DNA of 64,000 bases from positions 1 through 64,000 of the forward strand of contig JAJJLU010003491.1 in the NCBI GenBank assembly GCA_023807065.1, in the 5' to 3' direction. The notes beneath the pieces are model-generated. The model ran no database searches and was not told the origin of the DNA. It saw nothing but the letters and a program-made list of their open reading frames with translations. Position numbers and translations under genes: made by a program. This DNA is from Isotricha intestinalis (lineage: Eukaryota > Ciliophora > Litostomatea > Vestibuliferida > Isotrichidae). Shown here piece by piece: positions 39,025-50,800 of the stretch. Positions within the stretch are counted from its first letter, which is position 1, and every line of letters starts with the position of its first letter.

Positions 39025-40677
39025 ATGAACTTTTCTTTAAACAATCCACAATATCTTTTTCCAATAAATAATATAATTATTCTTCCTCATTTTTTTAATC
39101 GAGAAAATTCAAAAGCAATTAATGAAAGAAATAAAATAATAAATCCAAATTTTCAAAAGGAAAATAATTTTACAAAATTTTTATATAATTCAAAGTTGAA
39201 TTTAAATATCAAAAATACTATTAATTCCAATGAACAAGATTATAAATATATTAATGGTAAATTTGATTCAAAAGATATTTCAAAATATAACCATTTAAAT
39301 TTAATTTTTTCAAATTTTGAGGAAGTTTTACCAATAGATATAAGAGAAAATCAAATTTTAACTTTTGATTCTTCACAACAAAAAGTTTTTCTTAAATTAA
39401 ATTTTCCAATTAATGCCAAAAATGGATTTAATTTAAGACAAGTAAAAAAAGAATTAACAAACCAAATTTTTGATATTAAATTATCTGGATTATTTAATCA
39501 AAAAGAAATTTTTTCAGAACCAATAAATTTTCAAGTTAAAGGATTTGATATTGTAAAAGCTATAATAAAAACATTAAATAATAAAGAAACAATTCCTCAA
39601 ATTCAAGATAAAAATGTAAAAATAATAAGTTCAGTTTTTAATAATATTCAAATGACTTTTTTAGTTGAATTTCAGATTTCTTTAGAACATTTAAAAAAAG
39701 TTTATACTTTCCCAATAAAAAATTTAAATACAATTAATGAATATGGAATTAAAATTACAAAAATAATATTAGTATATTGCTTACAATATAGTTCATTAAT
39801 TAGAAAAATTAAATCAAATAATATTTCTAACATGAATAATTTTAATAAAAAAATATGTATTCCATTTTTAAAAAATAATTTGAATAGAAGACATAATCAA
39901 AATAAAATAAAAATAAATAAAAATTTTTGTAATTGGCATTCTTTCATGACATCAACAACACCAATTTATTATGAAAGTGATGATTTATTGATAATGAATA
40001 TTTTTAATTCAATTTATAAACCTTCATTATTTGGAATAGATATAATTTTAAAAGATGAACAATTAATTAATCATAAAATTAAATATTTTCCTGTTTTATC
40101 TTGTATATTTATTGAAACTTCTAAAGTAAGTATTAGTCCCAGTGTAAGTTCAAAATCAACTTCAATTTCTTTTAATCTTAATAATAATGAAAAAAAAGCT
40201 CAAAATATGTTCTTTTTTAAAGAAAATCATTTTAACATATATGAAATTCCTTCTTATTCAGAACAAATTAAAAATTTTTTAGAAAATAACCCTGAAGCTT
40301 ACAATCTTAATTTAAATGAAATCAGTGAAAATAGTTATTTTTCTTTAATTTGGATTCCTTTTAATTCTTTTATTTCAAAAACTAATTTTCCTTCAGGATT
40401 TAAATTTGAAAAACAGAAATTACCAATTTTTCAAGTTTTTTATAAATTTAAATCTTTTAATGAATGTTCATATAAAGTAAAGTTTATTCCCGTTATTGGA
40501 ATTGTAGAAAAAAATTATAAAGGTAATAATGAATATTCAATCTTTAATGATGTTAAATCAGAAATATTCTGGTTTAAAAATCTTTTTACCAATAATAATA
40601 ATTATCTTATAGATTTAAATTATAATCTAAAATTATGTAAAGAGTTAATTTCATATGTAAAAAACAATCAACTATAA
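39025..40677 (+). CDS. DUF789-like protein, weak assignment
   Basis: A 550-residue Asn/Ile/Phe-rich protein without clear membrane segments. The C-terminal part has YYESDDLLIMNIFNSIYKPS, then PSYSEQIKNFLEN and EISENSYFSLIWIPFNSF followed by PIFQVFYKF; this order resembles the DUF789 family (E-rich start, spacer, SWFSVAWYPIY, then LTYH), found in plants and protists and of unknown function. The N-terminal half contains two segments with alternating hydrophobic residues (QKVFLKLNFPI and ISSVFNNIQMTFLVEFQIS) suggesting beta-rich folding. The call depends on one motif and could be wrong. Confidence 0.65.
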   Translation: MNFSLNNPQYLFPINNIIILPHFFNRENSKAINERNKIINPNFQKENNFTKFLYNSKLNLNIKNTINSNEQDYKYINGKFDSKDISKYNHLNLIFSNFEEVLPIDIRENQILTFDSSQQKVFLKLNFPINAKNGFNLRQVKKELTNQIFDIKLSGLFNQKEIFSEPINFQVKGFDIVKAIIKTLNNKETIPQIQDKNVKIISSVFNNIQMTFLVEFQISLEHLKKVYTFPIKNLNTINEYGIKITKIILVYCLQYSSLIRKIKSNNISNMNNFNKKICIPFLKNNLNRRHNQNKIKINKNFCNWHSFMTSTTPIYYESDDLLIMNIFNSIYKPSLFGIDIILKDEQLINHKIKYFPVLSCIFIETSKVSISPSVSSKSTSISFNLNNNEKKAQNMFFFKENHFNIYEIPSYSEQIKNFLENNPEAYNLNLNEISENSYFSLIWIPFNSFISKTNFPSGFKFEKQKLPIFQVFYKFKSFNECSYKVKFIPVIGIVEKNYKGNNEYSIFNDVKSEIFWFKNLFTNNNNYLIDLNYNLKLCKELISYVKNNQL

Positions 40678-41699
40678 ATATTTCTTTTGGAAAATTAAAT
40701 AATAATTAAAAACCTTTATTATAGATTGTCAAACTATTAACTTTTTCAAACATTAATGTTATATATCATTTATTTTAATGTTTTAAAAAGTATTTCTAAT
40801 GGAGAAAATTTATTTAATTTTATTATTTATATTTAGGTAAAGAAAAATGTAAAAAATTAATAAATAAAAATATCTATTTTTTGTAAAATAAATTTTATTA
40901 ATTAACTAAAAGAAAGATTTATTTGTTAAGTAAAAATTGATTATAGTATTCATGTTTATATAGTTATTATAGTTTAATTTCTTATTAATTTTTATTAGTT
41001 ATAATTTATAAAAAAAACATGAAAAAAAAATATATCAAATAATACTTTTTTTTAAAATTATATATTTATTTAATTCTCCTTATTCCTTTTTCTAAATTTT
41101 TATTTTTATTTTGATTTATTTTTAAAATTTTAAATTTTATTATGTTTTTAGTTATTTAAATTTTATTTTTTTTAATTATTAAACAGAAATATTTAATATT
41201 TTTTCTTAAAATTAGAATTTTCTTTAATTTTTTTTTTTAAAAACAAAAATTTAATTGATATAAATAGAATTTTTTAAGTTTGTTTTAATTATTAATTTGA
41301 ATTTGATTTAATAAGATTTAAAATTTTGATGACAATAATATTTATATTTTAATTTTAAATAATTCACTGAATAGTAAAAAAAATTTTCAAGTATTTGATA
41401 ATTGAATTTGGAAACAATGATGAATAATAAAATATTATTTGTTATTTATAATTATATCTTATCGATGTATAAAGAAATAGTAATTAATTGATGTATTATT
41501 CACTATTATCTCTTTAAATTATTCAATATCATAACAAATTTAATATTTTTTTCTTCTTTTTCTTTATAAATGTTTCATTATAATCTCTTAATCTTATTTA
41601 CTAATTAATTTAATTAATTTAAATCCTCAAAATATAAATTAAAAAATAAATATTTTAAAAAAATCCCAATAAAAATTGAAAAAACCGATAAATAAAAAC
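40678..41699. other. Intergenic, about 1 kb, nothing recognised
   Basis: Between convergent gene ends; long T and A runs with stops in all frames. No feature is supported. Confidence 0.5.
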
Positions 41700-43430
41700 T
41701 TATTGTCCATCATCTAAAATAGGTTCATCCGTAAAATCATATCCATTTTCTTTTCCCCATTGTTTAAAAACTTTTAAAGCTTTATTAACTTCAAGAGTTT
41801 GAGGTCCATCACATAAATAATGAATAACTTCTTGTAATCTATCAGCTGAAATTTTTCTACTTTGAAGTAAATAAAAAACTCCAATAGCACTAGCAATTTT
41901 TCCTTTAATATTATCTTCATTAGGATTAAATTTTTCCAAAAACAAAAAAGCTTTAAAAGAAAAATAAAATTGCCCCATTCTATATAATTCATTAGCAATA
42001 AAATTTAATATATAAACAGCAACAATATGATTATCAATACTAATATATAAATTCCAAGCTAAATCAGGTTTATCATTCATAATAAAACATCTACATAACC
42101 AACTTAAATAAATTTGGTCATTTTTATATTTTTCACTTTTAACTCTACTTAAAACTTCTTCAGCTTGTTTATAATTTTGACACATAGCTAAAGCTACACC
42201 ATAATTCCAATTAAAATCATCATCATCTTTCATATATTGTTCAATAGAATCTAAATATATTATTTCATCATTATATGCATTAGTTAATCTAAAACAAGAA
42301 GCCATACATTGTCTTCCTTCTATTGTATCACATTCTGTTGTTGAAGCTCCTATACTTTGAAAAAAAGTTTGAGCCTTTTTTAAATTTTCATTTCCCGGTT
42401 CTCCATTTTGACCTAATATACAATGTACAACTGCTTTTAATATATAATCTTTTGTTGTCACAGGCTGCATTTCTTTTATTAAGTTATATGCTTGGTTTAT
42501 TTGATTATTTCTTAAATAATATATTATTAAATTTTGACGAGCTTCTGGTATTATATCTAATAAATTTGAAAATATTTTTAATTTATTATATTTTGAATCT
42601 GGCTCATTATCAAATACTGCTAAATTATGATAAAGTAAATCATTATCTTGAATTATATCATCATTTTTACTTATTTTTACTAAATTTAATATTATTTCCT
42701 TTGCTGCTTTGTCATTTCCACTTGATGAATATTCTATTGCTGCTTTTAAATTATTTGCTATTATAGAATCATTATGAATTGAAAGATAATGATTTACTAA
42801 ATCTAAAGCAATATCAAAGAATTCTAATTTATAATAACTCATTGCTAAATATATATTTAAAGCATCATATTTTCTATCCATATATATTTTCTTATATATT
42901 TCAATAGCTTCTTCTTGTTCATTTTTTAAATAATGTAAAGCTGCTAAAGATAATTCATCAGGAATAGAATTTTGATTTAATTTTTGATGAGCATCTAAAA
43001 CTTCATTTCCATCACCTAATTTAAAAGCTAAATGAAATCTAACTCTATTATTTAATTCATTAGATAATCCTTTTTTAGCTTCTTCTAATCCTTCTTTATA
43101 TTTAGTTAAAGCATAAAGACAACAAGCTATATAAGTATGTATATTTAAATCATAATTTGATTTCTTTGTTAAATCTTTATATATTTGAAGTGCTTTTGGA
43201 AAATCTCCATTATGATAATATGAATATGCTAACCATAATTGATTTGTTATATTATCTTTGTTTACATATTTTTCATGCTGAAGTAAAGTTATTGCTCCTT
43301 CAAAATCACGATTTTTTATAAATTCCTCTTTTGTATATATCTTTTTTTCTATTTGTTTTTGTGTGACGTTTGCTTTTAAATTTTGTTGCTGTATACGAAG
43401 CTTTGATAAGGCACTTCCTGGTCTTTGCAT
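41700..43430 (-). CDS. IFT56: Intraflagellar transport protein 56 (TTC26/DYF-13)
   Basis: A 576-residue TPR protein aligning along its whole length with IFT56/TTC26: RDFEGAITLLQHEKYV near the N-terminus, NQLWLAYSYYHNGDFPKAL, HLAFKLGD, PDELSLAALHYLKNEQEEAI, then IPEARQNLIIYYLRNNQINQ, AYNLIKEMQP, STTECDTIEGRQCMASCFRL and KYKNDQIYLSWLCRCFIMN. Its length is close to the usual 550. IFT56 is part of the IFT-B complex that carries cargo in cilia and flagella, so the organism is ciliated. It is a single exon ending TAA. The head-to-head neighbour is the CK1-CDPK gene, 497 bp away. Confidence 0.97.
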   Translation of the reverse strand: MQRPGSALSKLRIQQQNLKANVTQKQIEKKIYTKEEFIKNRDFEGAITLLQHEKYVNKDNITNQLWLAYSYYHNGDFPKALQIYKDLTKKSNYDLNIHTYIACCLYALTKYKEGLEEAKKGLSNELNNRVRFHLAFKLGDGNEVLDAHQKLNQNSIPDELSLAALHYLKNEQEEAIEIYKKIYMDRKYDALNIYLAMSYYKLEFFDIALDLVNHYLSIHNDSIIANNLKAAIEYSSSGNDKAAKEIILNLVKISKNDDIIQDNDLLYHNLAVFDNEPDSKYNKLKIFSNLLDIIPEARQNLIIYYLRNNQINQAYNLIKEMQPVTTKDYILKAVVHCILGQNGEPGNENLKKAQTFFQSIGASTTECDTIEGRQCMASCFRLTNAYNDEIIYLDSIEQYMKDDDDFNWNYGVALAMCQNYKQAEEVLSRVKSEKYKNDQIYLSWLCRCFIMNDKPDLAWNLYISIDNHIVAVYILNFIANELYRMGQFYFSFKAFLFLEKFNPNEDNIKGKIASAIGVFYLLQSRKISADRLQEVIHYLCDGPQTLEVNKALKVFKQWGKENGYDFTDEPILDDGQ

Positions 43431-43927
43431 TTTTTATATATATTTTTTTTTGGATGGGGTTTTTAATTTTTATTTTATTTTTTTTTTTTTCGTTTTTAAA
43501 AATTTTAATTTCGGCTTTTTAGAGTTTTAGTGATTAAGTTAATTTATTTATTTTTTTATTTTTTTTTTTTATTCAATTTTTTTTTTCAAGTGAATTTTTG
43601 TTAGTTTAAATTCATTGAGAAAATTAAAAAAAAATTAAATTGACATTTGTAGATACTTTAATAAAAATAAGTTAATTAATTTATGTTTACAATATTTCTC
43701 AAGTATAACAATTATTATTTTAATGAAAAAGCATTAAGGTAACAAAAAAGTAATATGAAAAATTCTGAATCTTACTTTATGAATATTTGCTTTGAGATAA
43801 TTTTCCAAAATAAAACCTGATGAAGAAACATTAAATAATAAAATAAGTAATTTATTATTCCAAAAATAATAAATAAAAAAAAAGATTAAATATTCAATTA
43901 TAAACAAATTTTCCAAAAAATAAATAA
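43431..43927. promoter_or_regulatory. Divergent promoter region of IFT56 and the double kinase
   Basis: A 497-bp gap between head-to-head genes, with long T runs on the IFT56 side and A-rich sequence before the kinase ATG. No specific motif can be named. Confidence 0.4.
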
Positions 43928-46900
43928 ATGAAAAATGATATATTAACAACTCCAACAGATAAATTATTATCACCTCTTCAGCCAATATTAGAAGAAGGAA
44001 CAGAGAAAAAAAATGGGAATCAAAACAATTATTTTGATATGAATTTATTGAATCAAAATGAAGAAAATAAGAAAGAAGAACCAATAATGAAAGATTTAAT
44101 AGCAGAAAATTTTGTTTTATTAACTACAATAGGGAAAGGAGCATTTGGTGAAGTATCATTATCATATGATTTAAGAGAAAATATAGAAGTTGCAATAAAA
44201 CAAGAAAAAAAAATTAATAATAAAATATCTCAATTAAAAATAGAATCAAAAGTATATCAAAAATTATTAAATATTCAATTAGGACAAGATATTTCAGGTT
44301 TAAAAATAATAAGTCAAGAAATAATATTAGGAGTTCCTAAATTTTATGGAATGGGTGAATTACCAGATACTTATTATTTAATAATGGAATTTTTAGGACC
44401 GAATTTACATAATTTATTTAATTATTGTGGAACAAAAAAATTTACAATATCAACAGTATGTTTAATAGCACTTCAAATGTTAAATAGAATAGAATATATA
44501 CATAAACATCATTATTTACATAGAGATATAAAACCAGAAAATTTTTGTATAGGAACAGAAGAGAAAACAAATGTAATATATTTAATGGATTATGGTTTAT
44601 CAAAAAGATATAAAAATAGTAAAAATTTTCAACATATACCATATAGAGAAGGAAGATCATTAGTAGGAACAGCAAGATATGTTTCAATAAATACTCATTT
44701 AGGTATTGAACCAAGTAGAAGAGATGATATTGAAAGTATTGGATATGTTTTAATATATTTTTTAAAAGGAAGTTTACCTTGGCAAGGTATTAAAGCTGGT
44801 GATCAAAAATATATTAGAATAATGGAAAAAAAATTACAAATACCAACTGAAGTTTTATGTTATGGTTTACCTGATGAAATTGTTCATTATTTAAATTATA
44901 CTAAAAGTTTAAGATTTGAAGATAGACCTGATTATGATTATTTAAGAAATTTATTTGTTAAATTATTAGGTACTTGTGCTAATTTATATAATTTAACTAA
45001 AGAATATTTAAGATTTGATTGGTGCTTTGATGATCCTTTAAATACAATATGGCAAAAATATGCTAGAAAAAAAAAAGGAAGTGTTATTACTGGTAATAGT
45101 CATATTAGTAATAAAACTCCAAGTGAAGATAAAAATAATTTAGATGAAAGTAGTAAAAAAAATAATAATGATAAAGGAGGAATTATTGAATCTTTATTAG
45201 AAAGTTCTAAAAGTGATTCTGATAATTTAAGTAATGTTAATGTTAATTTAGGTAAAAAAAATGATGATGATTATTTGCATGATTCTTCTAGTTTAGCTAA
45301 TGAAAAAGATTCTAAAAGAAAAAGCAAAAATAATAATGAAAAAAATGATGATGAAATTGATAGTGATGAAAATACTTTACAATATAATTTTACTGGAGTT
45401 ATAAGTGATGATGGAAGTGATTATAAAGATTATGTTGAAAAAAATAAAAAAGAAGAAGAAATTGATTTTCTTTTAAAAAAAATTATTGGAGAAGAAAATT
45501 TCGCTTTTGAAGAAGATGATGAAGTAGATAAAATGTTAAAAGAAAATAAAAATGAAGCAATGAAAAATGCTATGAAAAATAGTAAAAACATAGATTCTAA
45601 AGATACCAAAGAAATTAAAAAGAAATATAAAAGTTTAAATAATACTGATTTAATGAAATTAGATGGAGTAAATAATTTAAAGAAATTTGAAGAAGATAAA
45701 AATTCAAATTTGAGTGAAATTATAGATGGAAATATTAATTTCAGTTCAAATAACTCAAAAAAAAATTCAAATAATAGTGTAAAGTTTCACTCAGATAGAT
45801 TAATAGAAAAAGAAAGTAAAAATTCATCAAAAAAATCATCAAGTGAAAAAGCAATGATAAAAATAAATGAAGAATCCCAAAGATCAAATAAAAAAACATT
45901 AAGTGGATTTGCAAAAAAGAATACCATAACAAATAATAATAATAATAATAATTTAATTCCAATTCCTCAAAGACCAAGATATTCAGTTTTTAAAACGTCA
46001 AGTGTTGATCATAATATATTAAATAAATTATTAAATAAAACACCATCAAATAAAATTAATAAGCAATTGAATAATAATGATAATAATACTATAGAACAAA
46101 ATAAACATTCATTTGAAGCAGAAATAATTCCAAAAATGAATAATGCTGAAATATCTAATAATAGAAAAAGTAAAATATTAGAAGTTTCAACTTTACAAAA
46201 TTTACAAATGAAAGTCGGTAAAGAAACTTTAATAAAAATATCAACAGATTCAATAAATAAAAATTATGTTATTGTAGGTGAATTAGGAAGTGGTTCTTAT
46301 GGTACAGTTAAAAAAGTAAAACATAAAAAATTAGGTGAATTAAGAGCTATGAAGATTATAAGTAAAAAAAGTGAATCTTCACAAAATGAAGTTGAAATTT
46401 TAAGAAAAATTTCTCATCCTAATATAGTAAATATATTTGAAATATATGAAGATTCTAAAAAATATTATATTATGATGGAAATTTGTGAAGGAGGAGAATT
46501 ATTTGAAGCTATTAGTGAACAAGGTTCTTTTTCAGAAGCTGATTGTGCAAATATAATGAAAAGTCTTTTATCAGCTGTTAATTATTTACATGGGAAAAAT
46601 ATAGTTCATAGAGATTTAAAACCAGAAAATATAATGTTAACTAAAAATTTATCTACAATGAAGAATAAAAAATATGAAATAAAATTAATTGATTTTGGTA
46701 CTGCAAAACAATTTGAGCCTCATCAGAAATTAAATAAATTTATAGGAACTTCATATTATATAGCTCCTGAAGTATTAAAAGAAAATTATGATGAAAAATG
46801 TGATATTTGGTCATGTGGAGTAATATTATATATATTATTATGTGGTTATCCTCCTTTTAATGGTAATTCTAATGTAGATATTTATCATAATATACAAAAT

Positions 46901-47627
46901 AATCCTCCTTATTTTAATGGAGAAGAATGGAAAGATATAACAAGAGAAGCAATAGATTTAATTAAATGTATGTTAAATAAAACTCCAAATAAAAGATTTT
47001 CAGCTGAACAATGTTTAAATCATAAATGGTTTAAATTATTAACTTCAAAAGATAAAAATGATGAAAAAAGTGTTGAAAAATTAGGTAAAAAACTTCAATT
47101 AAGAGTGATAAATAAAATGGCAGATTTTGTAAAAGAAAATAGATTAAAACAAGCAGTTCTTCAATTTATATCAACACAATTTAATTTAAAGAAAGAAGAA
47201 GATGATTTAAAAGCATTATTTAGTGAATTTGATATAAAACAAAAAGGAACAAATAACAAAAGAAGTATTTTATGAAAAATTAAGTCAATTATATGGTGAA
47301 AATGACGGAAGAGAAATATGTGATAGAATATTTGAAAGATTAGATTTAGATGGATCTGGTGAAATTTCATATGATGAATTTTTAAGTGCTATGATTGATG
47401 GTAAAAAAGTTATTACTGATGATAGATTAGCTAAAGCTTTTAAAATGTTTGATAAAGATGGAAATGGGAAATTAAGTATTGATGAAATTATAGAAGTGTT
47501 TGGAGGAGAACAAAGTTATTGGGTTAAAGTTATTGAAGATGTTGATTTAAATAAAGATGGAGAAGTTGATTATGAAGAATTTAAATTAATGATGGGAAAT
47601 CTTAATAATGATATGGTTAAAAAATAA
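43928..47627 (+). CDS. Dual kinase: casein kinase 1 domain fused to a CDPK (frame break in EF hand 1)
   Basis: One uninterrupted frame holds two kinase domains. Residues about 60-345 are CK1-like: GKGAFGEV, HRDIKPENF near 200, DYGLSKRY in place of DFG, and SRRDDIESIGYVLIYFLKG. An Asn/Ser/Asp-rich linker (about 346-775) follows. Residues about 780-1040 are a CDPK kinase: GSGSYGTV, HRDLKPEN near 893, DFGTAK, APEVL. After the junction-like segment come four EF hands. The frame breaks by one extra base near 47251-47253, inside EF hand 1; the +1 frame then gives TKEVFYEKLSQLYGEN and EF hands DLDGSGEISYDE, DKDGNGKLSIDE and DLNKDGEVDYEE to the TAA at 47625. EF hand 1 lacks the final Glu. It would be a calcium-regulated double kinase. 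Confidence 0.85.
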
Positions 47628-48512
47628 ATTAATAGGGTTTTGATTCATTTATTATATTTTTTTATTTATGGTTTTTTGTACATTTTATTTTTTGTTATAG
47701 GATTATATTGATTTTAATTTCAGTCTTTATTGGAAATTAGAATAATTTTTGTTTTGATAAATTATTAATAAAATTAATTAAATTATTGTTATTATTTATG
47801 TATATATATAAAATTTTAATAAAAAATATTAAAAATGTTCAATAACAGATAATTTATAGTATATTTTATTTATAAGTATAAACAAGGTAAAACTTAGGGG
47901 GAAAACAATCAAATTAAATATACACATTCAAAACCAAAATTTTGAAATAAATATTTTATAAAAAATCATTATTGAAATATTATAGATATAAATTGATAAT
48001 TTAGAAGATAAAAATGAATTAAAAATACTTCTTATTTAACTTTACTGGTTATTGCACATATAAGAAAAAAATTATTTAAAATTTCTAATCTTCTCTCATT
48101 TTTTATTGAACAAAATAATGATAAAGGATTTAAGAAAGATTATCACTTTTTAAAAAAATGATTTGTTTGAAAAAATATTTTAAATAATTATTGCTATAGG
48201 TGGAATAAATATACAGTAAATACAGTATTAAAATTCGGTAAAGAAAATAAAATAATAATTTAAAAAAAATTGATTCTTAAAAAATATATTCAACTTTTAA
48301 AATTTAATATTATATAACATTAATAATTTATTTTGCAATAATTAAGATATAAATTTAACTTATTTTTAATATATTATATTCACCAAACAATTATAATAGA
48401 AAAACCAATAAAAAAATATACAAAGATCTATTTTGGAATATTTAAGCATTACAAAAATTTTTATAAATGTAAATATAGAAAATAAATATATTATTTACAG
48501 AATGAAAATATT
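47628..48512. other. Intergenic, nothing recognised
   Basis: About 885 bp between convergent ends of the double kinase and the START-like gene. AT-rich, with a small G-rich patch (TTAGGGGGAAAAC) near 47895; stops in all frames. Confidence 0.5.
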
Positions 48513-49424
48513 TCACTTTCTTTGACTTTTTAAATAATTTTCAATGATGGTTTTTAATTTATATAACATATTTTTTTTATCAGTAGTTAATTTTTTCAAA
48601 TTATCATCTGATAAAAAATAATTAAAAAAATTCATCATATAAATCATAGTTTTTTGTCCTTCTCCATAAATCAAAAAAATAATTTTTTCTTGTTTATTAA
48701 TCTCATTGTTATATTCTTTGGTAAATTGAATTAAACATTCTTTTTCGTTTTTTTCTATTTTTTCAATTTTTACAGTTAATAATAAATTTTCTTTTCCTAT
48801 AATATTTACAATCATATTATCCTTTATAATATTCCCATTATATTCAATAATTTTCCCAAAAATTTTAATATATTTATTCACTAATTTAAAATTAAGAAAA
48901 ATATCAAAAACTAATTTAAAAGGAGCATTAATTAAAATTTCTTCAATATTAAATTTATTTAATTCATTTTCAATTAATTTTCTTTGAATATTTAAAAAAA
49001 GTTTAACCCTTTTTTGTCTTTCATCAGAAATAGAAGGTTTAGGTAAAGAAATTTTTTTAGAATATCTAAAATTTGAAACAAGAAAACATTTTTCAAATCC
49101 TGTAAAAAAAATAGTGATAATATATTCAAATTCAAAAGAAGTAGGAATAGTTTTATAAGCTTCATAAATAATTCTAACAAAATAATCAGTTTCAATCATT
49201 GTTTTTATTTTACTATAAACTTTAATATATTCATCAAATATTTGTATAAAAATTGCTCCTTCATCTTCATTTGGATTTCCTTTTAAGTAAAAAGGATATT
49301 TAACTGATGATTTTGAAATATTTCTCATAAAATATACGAAATAACTTAAATTTTTAATTGATTTCAATATTAATTCTCGTTTCGCATTTATTGGGAAAAC
49401 TAATGCTTGGGTATTTTTATTCAT
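48513..49424 (-). CDS. Putative tandem START/SRPBCC-like protein
   Basis: A 303-residue protein ending in TGA. Both halves suggest the SRPBCC (Bet v1/START) lipid-binding fold: the C-terminal half has NAPFKLVFDIFLNFKLVNKY, then alternating strands (IIEYNGNIIKDNMIVNII, LLTVKIEKIEKNEKECLIQF) and a long final helix (NLKKLTTDKKNMLYKLKTII), like members that begin with PxxxVFxxFxxFxxxxKY. The N-terminal half repeats that order more weakly (NAKRELILKSIKNLSYFVYF, FVRIIYEAYKTIPTSFEF). Such proteins bind lipids or other hydrophobic ligands in a cavity. The call is an inference from pattern, with no motif fully diagnostic. Confidence 0.6.
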   Translation of the reverse strand: MNKNTQALVFPINAKRELILKSIKNLSYFVYFMRNISKSSVKYPFYLKGNPNEDEGAIFIQIFDEYIKVYSKIKTMIETDYFVRIIYEAYKTIPTSFEFEYIITIFFTGFEKCFLVSNFRYSKKISLPKPSISDERQKRVKLFLNIQRKLIENELNKFNIEEILINAPFKLVFDIFLNFKLVNKYIKIFGKIIEYNGNIIKDNMIVNIIGKENLLLTVKIEKIEKNEKECLIQFTKEYNNEINKQEKIIFLIYGEGQKTMIYMMNFFNYFLSDDNLKKLTTDKKNMLYKLKTIIENYLKSQRK

Positions 49425-50800
49425 TTTAAGAATAAATATTATATAATTTCATTAAAATAAACATTCATTATATTTTTTATTTTTTTAATTTTTGTTTTTT
49501 TAAAAACTGTAATGAATGTTTATACTATATTTAAAAAAATAAAATTTCCGATTTTAAATGTTTAAATTAAATAATATAAATATTAAGATAATTTACCCAT
49601 TTAATTCCATTTGATTGTTTTGAATTAACAAAAACTTATATAACGCATTCCATTTATTAATTTTTAATTAAACATTATAATAATAATAAAAAAACAAAGA
49701 AAACTTAATCAAGATTTAAAACTAATCCTAATCTCAATAATACTATTAAATAATATAAAATGCTTTATATATTTTTTAAGACTTATTTTATTAAATATAC
49801 GATTTAATTGTCTTAATTCATTCTTTTTAAGGTTTATTTGGAGCAAAAATTTTTTATTATTCTCAAAATATTTGTTTTGGAAATTTAATATTTCAAAAAA
49901 ATCTGAATATATTTTTTCAGCAAATAATTGATATTATTGATTATTGAAAGTGTAAACTATTAATTTAAGACTTTTTTCGGAATAAATAATGTTTTTAGAA
50001 TATTCAGAGACGAAAAATTATTTTAATATTTTCTGGTTGAAGAACTTTCTAAATTTTTCAATGAATTTTTTTGCTTTTTTATCAATAAACTTTTTATTAT
50101 TATAATTTTTATTATTTAATTATTTAAATTCATTTTTTAATTTATTTCCAATAATTTATTTATAAATGAAACTAACTAATAAAATATAAATATAATATTA
50201 TTGAATATTATTTATAATACCTTTCTTTTCAAATTTACAAATGAAAAATTTAAAAATGTTTTTATGATGTTATGAATTATTAAGTAATTAGTTTTATTTT
50301 CTTACCTTTATAAATAACGAAAAATTGAAAAAAAAAAAAAGAATAGTGTCTAATTTTTAACTTGATTAACTTAGTATTATACTCACTTATATTTATATTT
50401 TAATAAATAATTCTAAAATCTAAATACTAGATTAAAATTTGTTATTTTCATTTTTTATCATTTTCGTTTTTATTATTTTCTTTCATTTCTTTGTTTTTTT
50501 TCTCATTTCTATATTTTAGTTTTTAGATTTATCTTCTAATTTTAATTATTTAAGTAATGCAGTTTCAAATTTAATTTTAAAGTCGGCAAACTCCTATCAT
50601 CTAAAAATTTTTTTTTATAAAAAAAATCCACAAAATATTATTTTTATTAAAGATAAATTAAAATAAAGTTTTATTGTTTTCAAAATTCAACTTTTATTCA
50701 ACCATTAAACTTCTTCCAGTTTAAAAAACAAACCATAAAACTTCATTCAAATATTGAAATATTAAAACCTAAAAATAAACTGGTAAAAAAGAATTTAAAA
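49425..50800. other. Intergenic, about 1.4 kb
   Basis: Divergent upstream region of the START-like and RCK kinase genes. Around 49840-50180 one plus-strand frame is coding-like but its stop density equals that expected by chance, so no feature is called. A long A run lies at about 50328. Confidence 0.45.

Noticed and set aside
43928..47627. Euplotes-type programmed frameshifting at an AAATAA site to explain the kinase frame break
   Set aside because: The TAA is not in frame 0 at the site, and the genome uses TGA and TAA as normal stops; sequence error or mutation is simpler.
47895..47910. G-rich patch TTAGGGGGAAAAC as telomeric sequence
   Set aside because: It is a single occurrence without repetition.
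49840..50180. Coding-like plus-strand stretch with a VFRIFRDEKLF segment
   Set aside because: Stop density is at the level expected by chance in T-rich DNA and no family matches; kept only as a note.
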